A stretch of DNA of 64,000 nucleotides from Sulfuritalea hydrogenivorans sk43H (lineage in GTDB: Bacteria > Pseudomonadota > Gammaproteobacteria > Burkholderiales > Rhodocyclaceae), in contig NZ_AP012547.1 in assembly GCF_000828635.1 (NCBI RefSeq), positions 1,488,001 to 1,552,000 of the forward strand. The letters are read 5' to 3'. Shown one piece after another: positions 8,160 to 16,506 of this stretch (the stretch's first letter is position 1; the number at the start of each line of letters is the position of its first letter). The position numbers and the translations under genes are program-made. Below the pieces are notes generated by a model that searched no databases, had not been told where the DNA came from, and saw only the letters and a list, made by a program, of their open reading frames with translations.

Positions 8160-8573
8160 CTATTTGCCGGTATACCGATTCAACTTGCCGTTCCGAACCT
8201 GCACACGATCGCCATTGGCAAATTGCGTCTTGCCGCCAAAGTCGAAAGCCCGCGTGTTTCCATTGTCCATCTTCACGGAAACCTTGGTCATCTGTTTGGT
8301 CTTGACCTTCTTTTCGGCCATGTTGCCCAGATAGGCGCCACCCGCCGCTCCGCCGACGGTAGCCACGGTGCGCGTGTTTCCCGTGCCCAACTGGTTTCCC
8401 AGCAAGGCGCCGGCAACTCCGCCGGCGACCACGCCGACACCGCTGCCGGTGCCTTCCTTCGTGTAATGCTCGATACCGGTAATTCGTCCGCAGTCAGGCT
8501 TGCAGCTATCGGCGTGGGCAAGTTCCGCGGTCAGGGAAAGGCAAACAAGGGCGATCAAGTTGTTGTAGTTCAT
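8160..8573 (-). CDS. Glycine-zipper 2TM-domain exported protein (SlyB/17-kDa antigen-like)
   Basis: A 137-residue protein with a signal peptide (residues 1-22, AHA before DSCKPDCG), a glycine-zipper region about 42-84 (VGVVAGGVAGALLGNQLG and TVGGAAGGAYLGN) and a basic C-terminal domain. ATG 8573 is preceded by AGGAG at a spacing of 6-7. Related proteins reside in the outer membrane or periplasm and influence envelope integrity. There is no lipobox cysteine at the start of the mature protein; the two early Cys (24 and 28) may form a disulfide. The intergenic space upstream holds one copy of the dispersed repeat. Confidence 0.82.
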   Translation of the reverse strand: MNYNNLIALVCLSLTAELAHADSCKPDCGRITGIEHYTKEGTGSGVGVVAGGVAGALLGNQLGTGNTRTVATVGGAAGGAYLGNMAEKKVKTKQMTKVSVKMDNGNTRAFDFGGKTQFANGDRVQVRNGKLNRYTGK

Positions 8574-8611
8574 GTCGTTCTCCTGGGTCGGGAATTTCAG
8601 ATACGCGCAAT

Positions 8612-8635
8612 AAGTCGGCGCTGGCGATACGGCGA
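8612..8635 (-). repeat. Dispersed short repeat, copy 1
   Basis: Read on the minus strand this 24-bp segment is identical to 26229 onward in the best copy (TCGCCGTATCG followed by CCAGCGCCGACTT). It is intergenic, between the glycine-zipper gene and the glrR stop. Confidence 0.75.
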
Positions 8636-8658
8636 CATGCGCCGGGCTTGCGTCGGCC

Positions 8659-9963
8659 TCACTTGTAGCTGGCCGGATCGATGTTGTGGCGCGCCAGCAG
8701 CTTGTAGAACTCGGTGCGGTTGCGTTTCGCGACGCGTGCCGCGTGGGTGACGTTGCCGCCGGTGCTGTCGAGCAGCTGCACCAGGTAGTCGTATTCGAAT
8801 GCCCGCCGCGCTTCATCCAGTGCTTCCATCTCGCGTTCGGTCTCTTCCCGCAGCAGGCGCCTGACGAGCGTGGCCGGTACCTGTGGCGTGACCGCAAGGG
8901 CCAAGGCCTGCTCCACCACGTTGCGCAGCTGGAGCACATTACCGGGCCACGCCGCCTCTTGCAGCATCATCATGGCTTCCGGCGACAGCCCGCGCTCCGC
9001 GCCATGGTGTTGTGCAATGAAGGCAGCGACCAGCGCGGGAATGTCTTCCCGTCGATCTGCAAGCGATGGCATGTTGAGCGCGATCCGGCCGATCGCATAG
9101 AACAGGTCGGCGCGAAACCTTCCTTCGCGGATCGCCTGGTCAAGTGCTTGCGTGGTGCTGGCCACGATGCGGATGTCCGGTGCGGCGGCAAGGGTGGGCG
9201 AGGAAAAAAGACTGTGTTCCCGCACCAAAGGCAGCAGGCGCGCCTGCTCTGCGGCGGGCAGTTCTTCGATGTCGTCCAGCAACAGAAACCCGCCTCGCGC
9301 ACTCGCCAGTGCATCTGCGAGCGGCGACGACCCGGGTTTGAGTCCGGCCAATTCACCGCAATTGACCACGCCGAAGGGCTTGCGGGCGCGTCCGCTCGCG
9401 GCATGTATTGCCCGCGCCAGGGATTCCTTGCCCGAGCCGCGGGGACCGCTGATCAGGATCGGGTCATCGGCGTCCGCCGCGCGCCGTGCGCGACGCAGCA
9501 GCTCTTCCATCACCAGGCTCGACGAAACGATGCCGGCGCGCCAGCCGGCGTCCTCGCCGGCGGAGGCATCCACCCTGGGCGAAACCGCCATCGCCTCGGC
9601 CACTTTCGCCAGCAGTTCGTGTCCATCGAAGGGTTTGGTGAGGAAGCCGAAAACACCGCGTTGGGTTGCGGCCACGGCATCGGGAATGGTGCCGTGCGCG
9701 GTGAGGATGATGACCGGCACGGTGGGCGCTTCGGCGTGCAGATGGGCGAACAGGGCGTGACCGTCCATGCCGTCCATGCGCAGATCGGAAATGACTGCCC
9801 GCGGCCGCTCGGCACGAAAGCGCGCGAGCGCCTCTTCGCCGGAGGCGGCGCAACTGACCGCATAGCCGGCCGCCACCAGCCGCATCTCGATCAAGTCCAG
9901 AAGACCCGGGTCGTCGTCGACCACCAGGATCCGTGCCCCGGTTTGGGCGGCGTCTGCGCTCAC
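8659..9963 (-). CDS. glrR: GlrR/QseF-type response regulator lacking the sigma-54 GAFTGA loop
   Basis: A 434-residue three-domain regulator. The receiver (1-120) has the acidic pocket DDD 16-18, phospho-acceptor D60, T88 and K110. The AAA+ domain has Walker A GPRGSGKE (173-180) and a Walker B-like FLLLDD (226-231). The C-terminal Fis-type helix-turn-helix runs from about 398 (GGNVTHAARVAKRN). Between the NCGEL phrase (201-205) and Walker B, the segment that normally carries ESELFGHxxGAFTGA is shortened to about 20 unrelated residues. The FRxDLFYR motif is altered to FRADLFYA. By family knowledge GAFTGA is needed to contact sigma-54, so this protein probably does not remodel that polymerase. 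It overlaps the QseG-like gene by 4 bp. Confidence 0.85.
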   Translation of the reverse strand: MSADAAQTGARILVVDDDPGLLDLIEMRLVAAGYAVSCAASGEEALARFRAERPRAVISDLRMDGMDGHALFAHLHAEAPTVPVIILTAHGTIPDAVAATQRGVFGFLTKPFDGHELLAKVAEAMAVSPRVDASAGEDAGWRAGIVSSSLVMEELLRRARRAADADDPILISGPRGSGKESLARAIHAASGRARKPFGVVNCGELAGLKPGSSPLADALASARGGFLLLDDIEELPAAEQARLLPLVREHSLFSSPTLAAAPDIRIVASTTQALDQAIREGRFRADLFYAIGRIALNMPSLADRREDIPALVAAFIAQHHGAERGLSPEAMMMLQEAAWPGNVLQLRNVVEQALALAVTPQVPATLVRRLLREETEREMEALDEARRAFEYDYLVQLLDSTGGNVTHAARVAKRNRTEFYKLLARHNIDPASYK

Positions 9964-10475
9964 GGCGACTTTCTCCGCAGGTAGGTTTCCCGGTCGATGG
10001 CCCGCAGCGACTCGATTTTCTGCTGGATTTCCTCGTTCTTGCGACGTTCCTCGCGCAACTGCTGGGCGAATTGCTCCGCCTTGCGCTGCTCGTCGCGCTG
10101 GCTACGCTGGCGCTCGGCCGTCAGCCTGAGCAGGAGTTGGGCCAAATCGTGGCGGGCTGAACGTCGATCGCCCGGCGCGGCTTCGATGCCGCCGAGCAAC
10201 AACTGAACTCGTGCGTCATCGCGCCATGGAGCACGCGGCAGCAGCATCGCCAGGGCCAGGTTGAGCCGTGTCGTGTCGTTCGGCGTCTTCTCATGGGCGG
10301 CTTGCGCCATGTTGAACTCGCGTCGCTGCTCATCGGCTTTCAAGGTCGCCAGCCGCTCAAAGCTGGCCAGCATTCCCGCCACTTCCTGCGCTTCGTCCGG
10401 TGCCGGCGGGATGCCGGTACAGCCTGCGAGCAGGGCAATGGCGAGAAGAATCGACAGCCAGCCGGGGCGTCTCAT
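9960..10475 (-). CDS. qseG: QseG/YfhG-like lipoprotein of the GlrK-GlrR module
   Basis: A 171-residue protein with a lipoprotein signal ending in LAGC (Cys 19). The mature part is helical: a TPR-like segment about 45-110 and a long charged coiled coil about 110-160 with many Glu, Arg and Gln residues. It lies between the histidine kinase and response-regulator genes with 4-bp overlaps on both sides, the arrangement of glrK-qseG-glrR in enterobacteria, where QseG acts with the kinase. The assignment rests mainly on position and architecture. Confidence 0.7.
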   Translation of the reverse strand: MRRPGWLSILLAIALLAGCTGIPPAPDEAQEVAGMLASFERLATLKADEQRREFNMAQAAHEKTPNDTTRLNLALAMLLPRAPWRDDARVQLLLGGIEAAPGDRRSARHDLAQLLLRLTAERQRSQRDEQRKAEQFAQQLREERRKNEEIQQKIESLRAIDRETYLRRKSP

Positions 10476-11890
10476 GCTGCCTGGCCTCCCAGCGGCAGGG
10501 TGGCGCGGAAATGGGCTCCGCCCTCGCGTTCGACAATCTCGAGGCGGCCGCGATGGGCGAGGGCGAACTCATGGGCAATGGCCAGCCCGAGGCCGGCACC
10601 GGGAATGCCCTTGCCGGCAGCGCCCCGGTAGAAAGGTTCGAAGATGCGCTCGCATTCCTCGCTGCCGATGCCGGGTCCGTCGTCGATCACATCAAGCACG
10701 GCGTTGTCTTCATCGCGGGTCAGCGTGATGTGCACCACGCCGCCGTCCGGCGAGAACTTTATGGCATTCGAAATCAGGTTGTCGGTCAGGGTTGCCAGGG
10801 CTTCACCGCTGCCTTCGACGGTCAGCGGCGCCAGCGAACCGGTGACGCGCAGCTTTCGGTTGCGGGCCGCGAGCTGGATGCTTGTCAGTGTCTGCCCGAT
10901 GACCTTGTCGAAGCGGATGGCGCTGGTCTCCATATGGTCGCGGGCATGGCTGGCTTGCTGCATTCGCAGCACGCCGTCGATCAACCCCTGCAGGCGCACG
11001 GCATTGGTATTCATGATGCCGGCAATCTTGGCCTGCTGCGGCGTCAAGGGGCCGGCCACGCCTTCGCTGAGCAGGCTGGCGCCTTCGCGTAGCGTGGCCA
11101 GCGGCGTTTTCAGTTCGTGGGATGCATGGCGCATGACACGGGTTCGGTCCTTCTCCAGTGTCACCATGCGTTTTCTCAGCCACTCCAGACGACTTCCCAC
11201 GCGCTGCATGTCTTCGGGTCCCTTGAGATGGATCCGCCGCTCCAGCCGGCCTTCGCCCAGCGCCTGCACGGCGCGTTCGAAACGGCTCCACAGGCGGGCC
11301 ACCGTCCGGCGACCGAACCACACCAACAGGCCGGTCAGCGCCAGCGCCGAGAACATGGCTGCGATCAGTCTTTCCCGCAGGCTTTCGGCACTCATGCGGA
11401 ATGCCTCGCGCTCCGCCTCGATCAGGCGGTTGGCGTCGATCAGCAGGGGATCGAGGTCACGCTTGATGCTTGCCAGGGTCGTCTTCAACAGCGGCAGCTT
11501 TTCGGCATGGGTGCCGAGCTTCTCGTAGGCGGCAGCCTCCCTCTGCTGGATGTCGCGGACGCGTCCGGCCAGGTCGGCGAACAGGGACATGGCGGCATAC
11601 TCTTCCGCGCTCTTCCGCCACTCCTTGCGTTCGGCAACGTACTCGTCGAGCAGCGATGGATCGCGCAGCACTTCGTATTGCCGCAGAATGCGCTCCATGT
11701 GGGTGAGATCCTCCTGCAAGGCATAGCCCAGCGTGGCGGCGCGGGATGCCTGGCGCACCGTCGCCTCGCTGCGTCGCGCAAGGTCGGCGACCGTCAGCGA
11801 GGCGTAGCCGACGGCTACCAGCAGCGGCAGGATCGCGAGCACATTGCCGAGCACGATCAGTCGCAGGAATGAACGGGGATAGAGGTTCAC
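10472..11890 (-). CDS. glrK: GlrK/QseE-type sensor histidine kinase
   Basis: A 472-residue inner-membrane kinase. Membrane segments lie at about 10-30 and 175-193 and enclose a helical periplasmic sensor of about 145 residues. A HAMP region (about 194-245) is followed by the HisKA motif RHASHELKTPL with phospho-acceptor H258. The ATP-binding domain has the N box LTDNLISNAIKFS, G1 DDGPGIG and G2 GAGLGLAI. It heads the kinase-lipoprotein-regulator operon with a 4-bp overlap. In E. coli the homologous system responds to envelope stress and regulates glmY; that output cannot be assumed here because the partner regulator is altered. Confidence 0.87.
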   Translation of the reverse strand: MNLYPRSFLRLIVLGNVLAILPLLVAVGYASLTVADLARRSEATVRQASRAATLGYALQEDLTHMERILRQYEVLRDPSLLDEYVAERKEWRKSAEEYAAMSLFADLAGRVRDIQQREAAAYEKLGTHAEKLPLLKTTLASIKRDLDPLLIDANRLIEAEREAFRMSAESLRERLIAAMFSALALTGLLVWFGRRTVARLWSRFERAVQALGEGRLERRIHLKGPEDMQRVGSRLEWLRKRMVTLEKDRTRVMRHASHELKTPLATLREGASLLSEGVAGPLTPQQAKIAGIMNTNAVRLQGLIDGVLRMQQASHARDHMETSAIRFDKVIGQTLTSIQLAARNRKLRVTGSLAPLTVEGSGEALATLTDNLISNAIKFSPDGGVVHITLTRDEDNAVLDVIDDGPGIGSEECERIFEPFYRGAAGKGIPGAGLGLAIAHEFALAHRGRLEIVEREGGAHFRATLPLGGQAA

Positions 11891-11896
11891 GGGGAC

Positions 11897-13192
11897 TTAC
11901 TCGGTTCCGAACTTGGTTTCAACACGGATGCCCATTTCCTTGAGCATCGGGGTCGGCAGTATGCCACCGGCGCAGACGATCACCGCGTCGTTGGCCAACT
12001 TTACGCTTTCGCCGCATTCAAGGTAGACGCATTCTGCCTCGATTCGGCTGACCTTCGAGCCCAGCACGACTTTCAGGCGTCCCTCCTGTTCCGCCGCGGC
12101 AAGCCGTTCGCGATTCTTCTGCTTGATGCGGCCAAAGGCCGCGCCGCGATATGACAGCGTGACCGTGGTTCCCTCTTCCGCGGCAATCGCGACGGCGGCC
12201 TCGATGGCGCTGTCGCCGCCGCCGACCACCAATACATGCTGGTTGCGGTACTGTTCCGGATCGATCAGGCGATACACCACTTTGGGCAGTTCTTCGCCCG
12301 GAACCTCCAGCTTGCGCGGCGTGCCGCGCCGGCCGATGGCCAGCAGCACGGCGCGGGTGCTGTACTCGGCGCGGTCGGTCTTGACGATGAATCCGTTGTC
12401 GACGGCCGTCACCTTCTCGACGCGCTGGCCGAACTCGATCTTCATGCCGAAGCGCTCGACGATGTCCTGCCAGAAGGCCAGCAGCGACTCCTTCGAAATT
12501 TCGCCGAGCTTGGCCTTGCCGGCCAGCGGCAGCACCACGGGCTGGGTCATCACGATCTTGTTGCGCGGATAGTGATAGACGGTGCCGCCAAGCGAATCCT
12601 CCTGTTCGAGCGTGACGAAGCGCAGCTTCTTTTCCATCGCACCGAGTGTCGCCGACAAACCGGCCGGGCCGGCCCCGACGATGACGACGTCGAGATCGCT
12701 GCTGCCACGGCCCCCTTTGACCACGGACTCGATGGCCTGTTTGCCCTGCTCGGCGGCCTTGCGTACCAGGCCCATGCCGCCCAGTTCGCCGGCGATGTAG
12801 ATGCCCGGCACATTGGTCTCGAAAGTCGGCTTGACGTAGGGGATGTCGATGCCGCGCGTTTCCGTCCCGAACACCAGCTTGATGGCTTCCATCGGGCAGG
12901 CCGCGGCGCAGGCGCCGTGGCCGATGCACACCGTCGGATTGACGAGCTGCGCCTTGCCGTTGACGATGCCGAGCGCTTGCTCCGGGCAGGCATTGACGCA
13001 GGCGCCGGCACCGCAGCACAGCGCCGGATTCACCACCGGGTGCAGGCTGGGCGGTTCGGTCATGCCGGTCTCCACCGATTGCCTCATTACCGCGACGGAC
13101 GCCAGTTCGCGGCGACGGCGGGCATGAAGGTGGAGCAGCAGCGCGAACGCCAGTGGCACCGCATACGCCATCCAGATCATCAGCGGATTCAT
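11897..13192 (-). CDS. Membrane-anchored 4Fe-4S/FAD NAD(P)-type oxidoreductase with permuted flavin domain
   Basis: A 431-residue protein. One N-terminal membrane helix (about 4-22) is followed by a two-cluster ferredoxin domain with motifs CCGAGACVNACP (about 59-70) and CIGHGACAAACP (about 88-99). Next comes a thioredoxin-reductase-like flavoprotein: FAD motif VVIVGAGPAGLSA, NAD(P) motif VLVVGGGDSAIEAA. The phrase PGIYIAGELGGMG, which normally closes such flavoproteins, stands before the FAD motif, and the protein ends where it would be expected. I recall the same order in related anaerobic proteins, so it is probably a family trait. A role in passing electrons between NAD(P)H, quinone or the adjacent cytochromes is inferred from the neighbours. 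Confidence 0.82.
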   Translation of the reverse strand: MNPLMIWMAYAVPLAFALLLHLHARRRRELASVAVMRQSVETGMTEPPSLHPVVNPALCCGAGACVNACPEQALGIVNGKAQLVNPTVCIGHGACAAACPMEAIKLVFGTETRGIDIPYVKPTFETNVPGIYIAGELGGMGLVRKAAEQGKQAIESVVKGGRGSSDLDVVIVGAGPAGLSATLGAMEKKLRFVTLEQEDSLGGTVYHYPRNKIVMTQPVVLPLAGKAKLGEISKESLLAFWQDIVERFGMKIEFGQRVEKVTAVDNGFIVKTDRAEYSTRAVLLAIGRRGTPRKLEVPGEELPKVVYRLIDPEQYRNQHVLVVGGGDSAIEAAVAIAAEEGTTVTLSYRGAAFGRIKQKNRERLAAAEQEGRLKVVLGSKVSRIEAECVYLECGESVKLANDAVIVCAGGILPTPMLKEMGIRVETKFGTE

Positions 13193-13210
13193 TTCAAAAA
13201 CCCAAATTCA

Positions 13211-13297
13211 ATCCGCAGATTACACAGATTGCGCAGATTGAATAACTCAGTGGCCTGCGCCCTGATCCATCTGCGTCAATCGGCGAAATCTGCGGAT
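13211..13297. repeat. Imperfect intergenic palindrome between the Fe-S/FAD and 18-haem genes
   Basis: ATCCGCAGATT (13211-13221) pairs exactly with AATCTGCGGAT (13287-13297). Pairing continues imperfectly inward over roughly 30 bases per arm. The element fills most of the 123-bp gap between two genes transcribed on the minus strand. It resembles REP/RIME-like intergenic elements built from repeated CGCAGATT units. It may act as an RNA stem separating expression of the two genes. Confidence 0.65.
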
Positions 13298-13315
13298 CAA
13301 ATGCTTGTGGCCTAT

Positions 13316-14758
13316 TCATGGTGTTCGTCTCCTGCCGGGAAGGATGAGAGTGCCGCCGGCGGGCGCAATGTTCTCCGGCTTCTTCACCTTGCGCCAGTCG
13401 TCGGCGACATGGCATTTGTCGCACTGCAAGTCGAAGCTGCCGAAGTGCACGTCCTCCTTTTCGTGGCAGGCGTAACAGCGGGTTTCGGTTTTGGTCCGGT
13501 AGAGCGGGGCGCGGTGGCAGGTGGCGCACTTCTGTTTGACATGCTTGCCGGCGAGGGCGAAGGACGTGTCGCGGCCATGGTCGAAGATCGATGGCTTGAA
13601 GCTCTTTTCGTTGTGGCAGGACTCGCATTTGTCGCCGTAGTTGCCCTTGTGGCCCTTTTCGCGGTCGTCGCGCTCGTGGCAGGCTGCGCACTTCTGCGGC
13701 AGCTTTTCGCGCATGGCGGCATCCTTGTGGCAGCTGTCGCACCTGGCGATCTTGTGTTTTTCGCGCAGCGGAAACTTCGTGTCGCGGTCGTGCTCGAAAC
13801 TGGTTCCCTTCCAGCCCTTTGCGTTGTGGCATTTGTCGCATTTGTCGCCGAGCGAGCCGCGGTGGCCCTTTTCGTTGTCATCGACGCGGTGGCAGGCGAC
13901 GCAGCGCGTCGGCGTCTTTTCCTTGTAGAGCGGCGCGCGGTGGCAGCTGCCGCATTTGGCGATGCGATGGCGGTCGAGCAAGGAAAAATGCGTGTCCCGG
14001 TCGTGGCGGAAAATTGAAGCCTTCCACTCACCTTCGTTGTGGCAGCTTTCGCAACGCGCCCCGAAGTGGCCCTTGTGGCCGTCCTTCAGGTCGTCCTGGC
14101 GATGGCAGGAAACGCATTCGCGCGGCGTGTCGACAAACTTGTTGTCGAGGTGGCAGTCGGTGCACTTGAGGGTCGGGTCGGCATGGGACAGGCGCAAGGG
14201 AAACTTGGTCCTGGCGTGGTCGAAGCGCGCCTCCTTCCACGAGGACTCATTGTGGCAGTTCTCGCATTTCGGGCCGAGGCCGTTCTTGTGTTTGTCTTCC
14301 TTGCGATGGCAACTTACGCAGTCGGAGGGCGCCTGGCTGAATTTGGCCTTGGCGCGATGGCAGCTCGCGCAGGTGCGGCCGCGATGCTTGCCGCGCAGTG
14401 CGAAATCGGTTTGCGCGTGGTCGAACTTCGTTTCGTCAAGCTTCACGATTCTTGCACCGCGGCCCCGGTGGTCGGTATGGCAGGCGCGGCACTCCCGTTC
14501 CTTGATGCGGCCGTGATAGCCGATGCCGGCGTTCACGTCGGCGGCGACCGGCTTGTGGCAATCGAGGCAGAGTTTCCGCTGTGCGGCGCGGTCGAAGCGG
14601 ATGTGGCAGTTCTGGCAGGCGCCTTCGAGATCGGCGTGGCCCTGGATCACGGAGCCAGGCATGACAGCCGATTCGAGGCTTTGCGCCGCCGCGATGGATG
14701 AAGCCATGAGCAAGGCGGTAGCGAGGGCTGCCCTAGTAAGCGTGTACAGCGACGACAT
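13316..14758 (-). CDS. Periplasmic 18-haem c-type cytochrome with tri-haem repeats
   Basis: A 480-residue protein with a signal peptide (1-25, ending IAAAQ) and 18 CXXCH motifs. Three are in the N-terminal part (CQNCH, CLDCH, CRACH). The other 15 form five repeats of about 70 residues. Each repeat opens with an F-x-H-x-R-(D)T-x-F-x-L-x-x-x-H phrase and then a CXXCH, continues to a CxxCH followed by a run of charged residues, and ends with a CxxCH such as CESCHNE; conserved His in the opening phrase may be distal ligands. The architecture is of the cytochrome c3/c7 kind extended into a wire. It overlaps the cytochrome b gene by 26 bp, implying coupled translation, and probably receives electrons from it. 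Confidence 0.9.
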   Translation of the reverse strand: MSSLYTLTRAALATALLMASSIAAAQSLESAVMPGSVIQGHADLEGACQNCHIRFDRAAQRKLCLDCHKPVAADVNAGIGYHGRIKERECRACHTDHRGRGARIVKLDETKFDHAQTDFALRGKHRGRTCASCHRAKAKFSQAPSDCVSCHRKEDKHKNGLGPKCENCHNESSWKEARFDHARTKFPLRLSHADPTLKCTDCHLDNKFVDTPRECVSCHRQDDLKDGHKGHFGARCESCHNEGEWKASIFRHDRDTHFSLLDRHRIAKCGSCHRAPLYKEKTPTRCVACHRVDDNEKGHRGSLGDKCDKCHNAKGWKGTSFEHDRDTKFPLREKHKIARCDSCHKDAAMREKLPQKCAACHERDDREKGHKGNYGDKCESCHNEKSFKPSIFDHGRDTSFALAGKHVKQKCATCHRAPLYRTKTETRCYACHEKEDVHFGSFDLQCDKCHVADDWRKVKKPENIAPAGGTLILPGRRRTP

Positions 14759-15632
14759 GAACGAGCGCGGTGACCACCAGCATGCACAGGAAGGGGATGT
14801 GCACGACGTGCCAGAGTGAAAAGAGCTTCTCGAAAGTCGAAAACTGCGCGGTGCGCTGTATGGCTTTCAGGGTGTCATCGATGGTCTTCGCCAGCCTGAG
14901 CAGGTTCTCGTGCATCGCCGTGTCGCCAGCGCCGACTTTCATTTCGTAGCCGGCGATTGCCTTGTGTACGCGCCGGCTGGCCAGGTGGCGCTTCCAGCCC
15001 AGCGAGGCAATGTGCAGTCCGCGCTGCCAGCGGCCTTGCGCCTGCAGGGAAACCAGCGCGGAGAAGCGCCCGATTTCGCGCTCGATCGCCGGCAGTCCGG
15101 CGAGCACGTCCTGCAGCGCGGCGAGTTGCTGTTCCAGCGTGCTCTGCAGTTCCGTCACCGTGGCGCGGGCACCATAGAGGCCGTGGTGAATCTGGCGATA
15201 GAGGACGCGGCCGATGATGCCGCTGGCGACCACCAGCAGCATGGAGGCGAGTGCGATCGCGGCGTTGAACGAGCCGACGCGGAAGGTCGAGTGGAACAGC
15301 ACGATGACCGGACCGGCGATGCCGGCAAACATGTGGAAGCGGAACCAGTGCTTGAGCGGGCCGAGCACCGCAAGGGAACGGAAGCGCTTGCGCAGCGGAT
15401 AGATCAGCAGCACCAGCATCAGCGATCCGCCCAGTACGCCAAGCCAGTAGCCGAAATCCGACGACGAGGTGTAGAGGCCGTCGCGATGCACGATCCAGCC
15501 CGTCAGGGCGAGCGAGATGACGACCGAGGCGACGGCAATGCGACCGCCGGCTGCGAGCAGCGAGCGACCGAGGTTTTGAATCCATGACGATTGCGGTGCC
15601 GGACAGCTTCCCGCCGTGGCTTCCAGTTCCAT
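14733..15632 (-). CDS. Membrane b-type cytochrome (cytochrome b561/ferric-reductase-like)
   Basis: A 299-residue membrane protein with hydrophobic segments at about 33-50, 62-80, 100-118, 124-144 and 272-297. Histidines suited to haem ligation lie in the helices or at their ends: HWFRFH (about 95-100), FHSTF, RQIHHG and, near the C terminus, LWHVVHIPF and ALVHVVAVHAY. A long soluble helical region (150-265) separates the fourth and fifth segments. AAGGGAG precedes ATG 15632 by 8 nt. It is first in a minus-strand operon with the 18-haem cytochrome and the Fe-S/FAD oxidoreductase; a quinol-to-haem transfer role in the inner membrane is inferred. Residues 222-230 are encoded by a copy of the dispersed repeat. 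Confidence 0.78.
   Translation of the reverse strand: MELEATAGSCPAPQSSWIQNLGRSLLAAGGRIAVASVVISLALTGWIVHRDGLYTSSSDFGYWLGVLGGSLMLVLLIYPLRKRFRSLAVLGPLKHWFRFHMFAGIAGPVIVLFHSTFRVGSFNAAIALASMLLVVASGIIGRVLYRQIHHGLYGARATVTELQSTLEQQLAALQDVLAGLPAIEREIGRFSALVSLQAQGRWQRGLHIASLGWKRHLASRRVHKAIAGYEMKVGAGDTAMHENLLRLAKTIDDTLKAIQRTAQFSTFEKLFSLWHVVHIPFLCMLVVTALVHVVAVHAY
14912..14940 (+). repeat. Dispersed short repeat, copy 2 (inside the cytochrome b gene)
   Basis: Matches the best copy (26227-26255) at 27 of 29 positions, ending in CGCCAGCGCCGACTTTC. It lies in the coding sequence of the cytochrome b gene on the opposite strand and encodes part of MKVGAGDTAM. Confidence 0.7.
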
Positions 15633-15835
15633 GATGCGGCTCCCTTGATGTCGGTACGGGCGCGGGCCCGTTCATTACGGCCGCATCCTAGGGCGTGGCG
15701 CGGATCGGCAAAAGTGTCGGGCGTCGACGACAGTGGCCGCGCCCCCGCCGAATCCGGAACATCCGCCTCGCATCTGACGCGTCCGGACCCGCCGGCTCGG
15801 GCAAACGACATCAACCAGCATAGGGAGTTTTCGAC

Positions 15836-16492
15836 ATGAACCCACTGAAACGAATCGCAGGATGGTTGGCCGCAAGCCTGCTGCTGCTCGCGGCAGTGCC
15901 CGCGCTGGCCGGCACGATCACCGGCTCCGCCCATGACTTCACGGGCCAGGCCTGGTCGGGCGGCCGCATTTGCGTCGCCTGCCACGCGCCGCACAAGACA
16001 GACACCACCACCACCGACGCGCCGCTCTGGAGCCATGCCAATTCGGCGGCCACCTACACGCTCTACAGCAGCCCGACGATGAATGCCACCGTGACCCAGC
16101 CCGGTGGCGGCTCGAAGCTGTGCATGTCCTGCCACGACGGCACGGTGGCGGTGAACAGCTTCGGTGGCGTCACCGGCACCACCATGATTTCGGCGGCCAA
16201 CAACCTCGGCACCAACCTCAAGGGATCGCACCCGATCGGCTTCACCTACAACACCGCGCTGGCCACGGCCGACGGCTCGCTGCACGATCCCGCCACCAGG
16301 ACCGTCACCATCGGTTCCGGCAACCAGACCCGCACCGGAACGGTCAACGCCATGCTGCTCTACGGCGGCAAGATGGAATGCGATTCCTGCCACGACGTGC
16401 ACAACACCTTCACGGTCGGCGGCCTGGGAACCGGCCTGGTCAAGGTCGATCCGTCCGGCAGCAAGATCTGCCTCGCCTGCCACAACAAATAA
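15836..16492 (+). CDS. Exported tetrahaem c-type cytochrome
   Basis: A 218-residue protein with a signal peptide (1-25, PALAG) and four CXXCH motifs (CVACH at 46-50, then CMSCH, CDSCH, CLACH). The pattern CxxCHAPH, PLW, SCHDGTVAV and SHPIGF is shared with residues about 45-200 of the 12-haem cytochrome encoded at 20696, so both derive from one module. AGGGAG precedes ATG 15836. It is divergently oriented from the cytochrome b operon across a 203-bp gap and starts the plus-strand arm. Electron transfer in the periplasm or at the outer membrane is inferred. Antisense frames here are shadows. Confidence 0.9.
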   Translation: MNPLKRIAGWLAASLLLLAAVPALAGTITGSAHDFTGQAWSGGRICVACHAPHKTDTTTTDAPLWSHANSAATYTLYSSPTMNATVTQPGGGSKLCMSCHDGTVAVNSFGGVTGTTMISAANNLGTNLKGSHPIGFTYNTALATADGSLHDPATRTVTIGSGNQTRTGTVNAMLLYGGKMECDSCHDVHNTFTVGGLGTGLVKVDPSGSKICLACHNK

Positions 16493-16506
16493 GCGTGTTC
16501 GCCATC

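Noticed and set aside
12236..14017. A 593-codon plus-strand frame across the Fe-S/FAD and 18-haem genes
   Set aside because: It crosses two well-supported minus-strand genes and an intergenic palindrome, and has no recognisable protein features.
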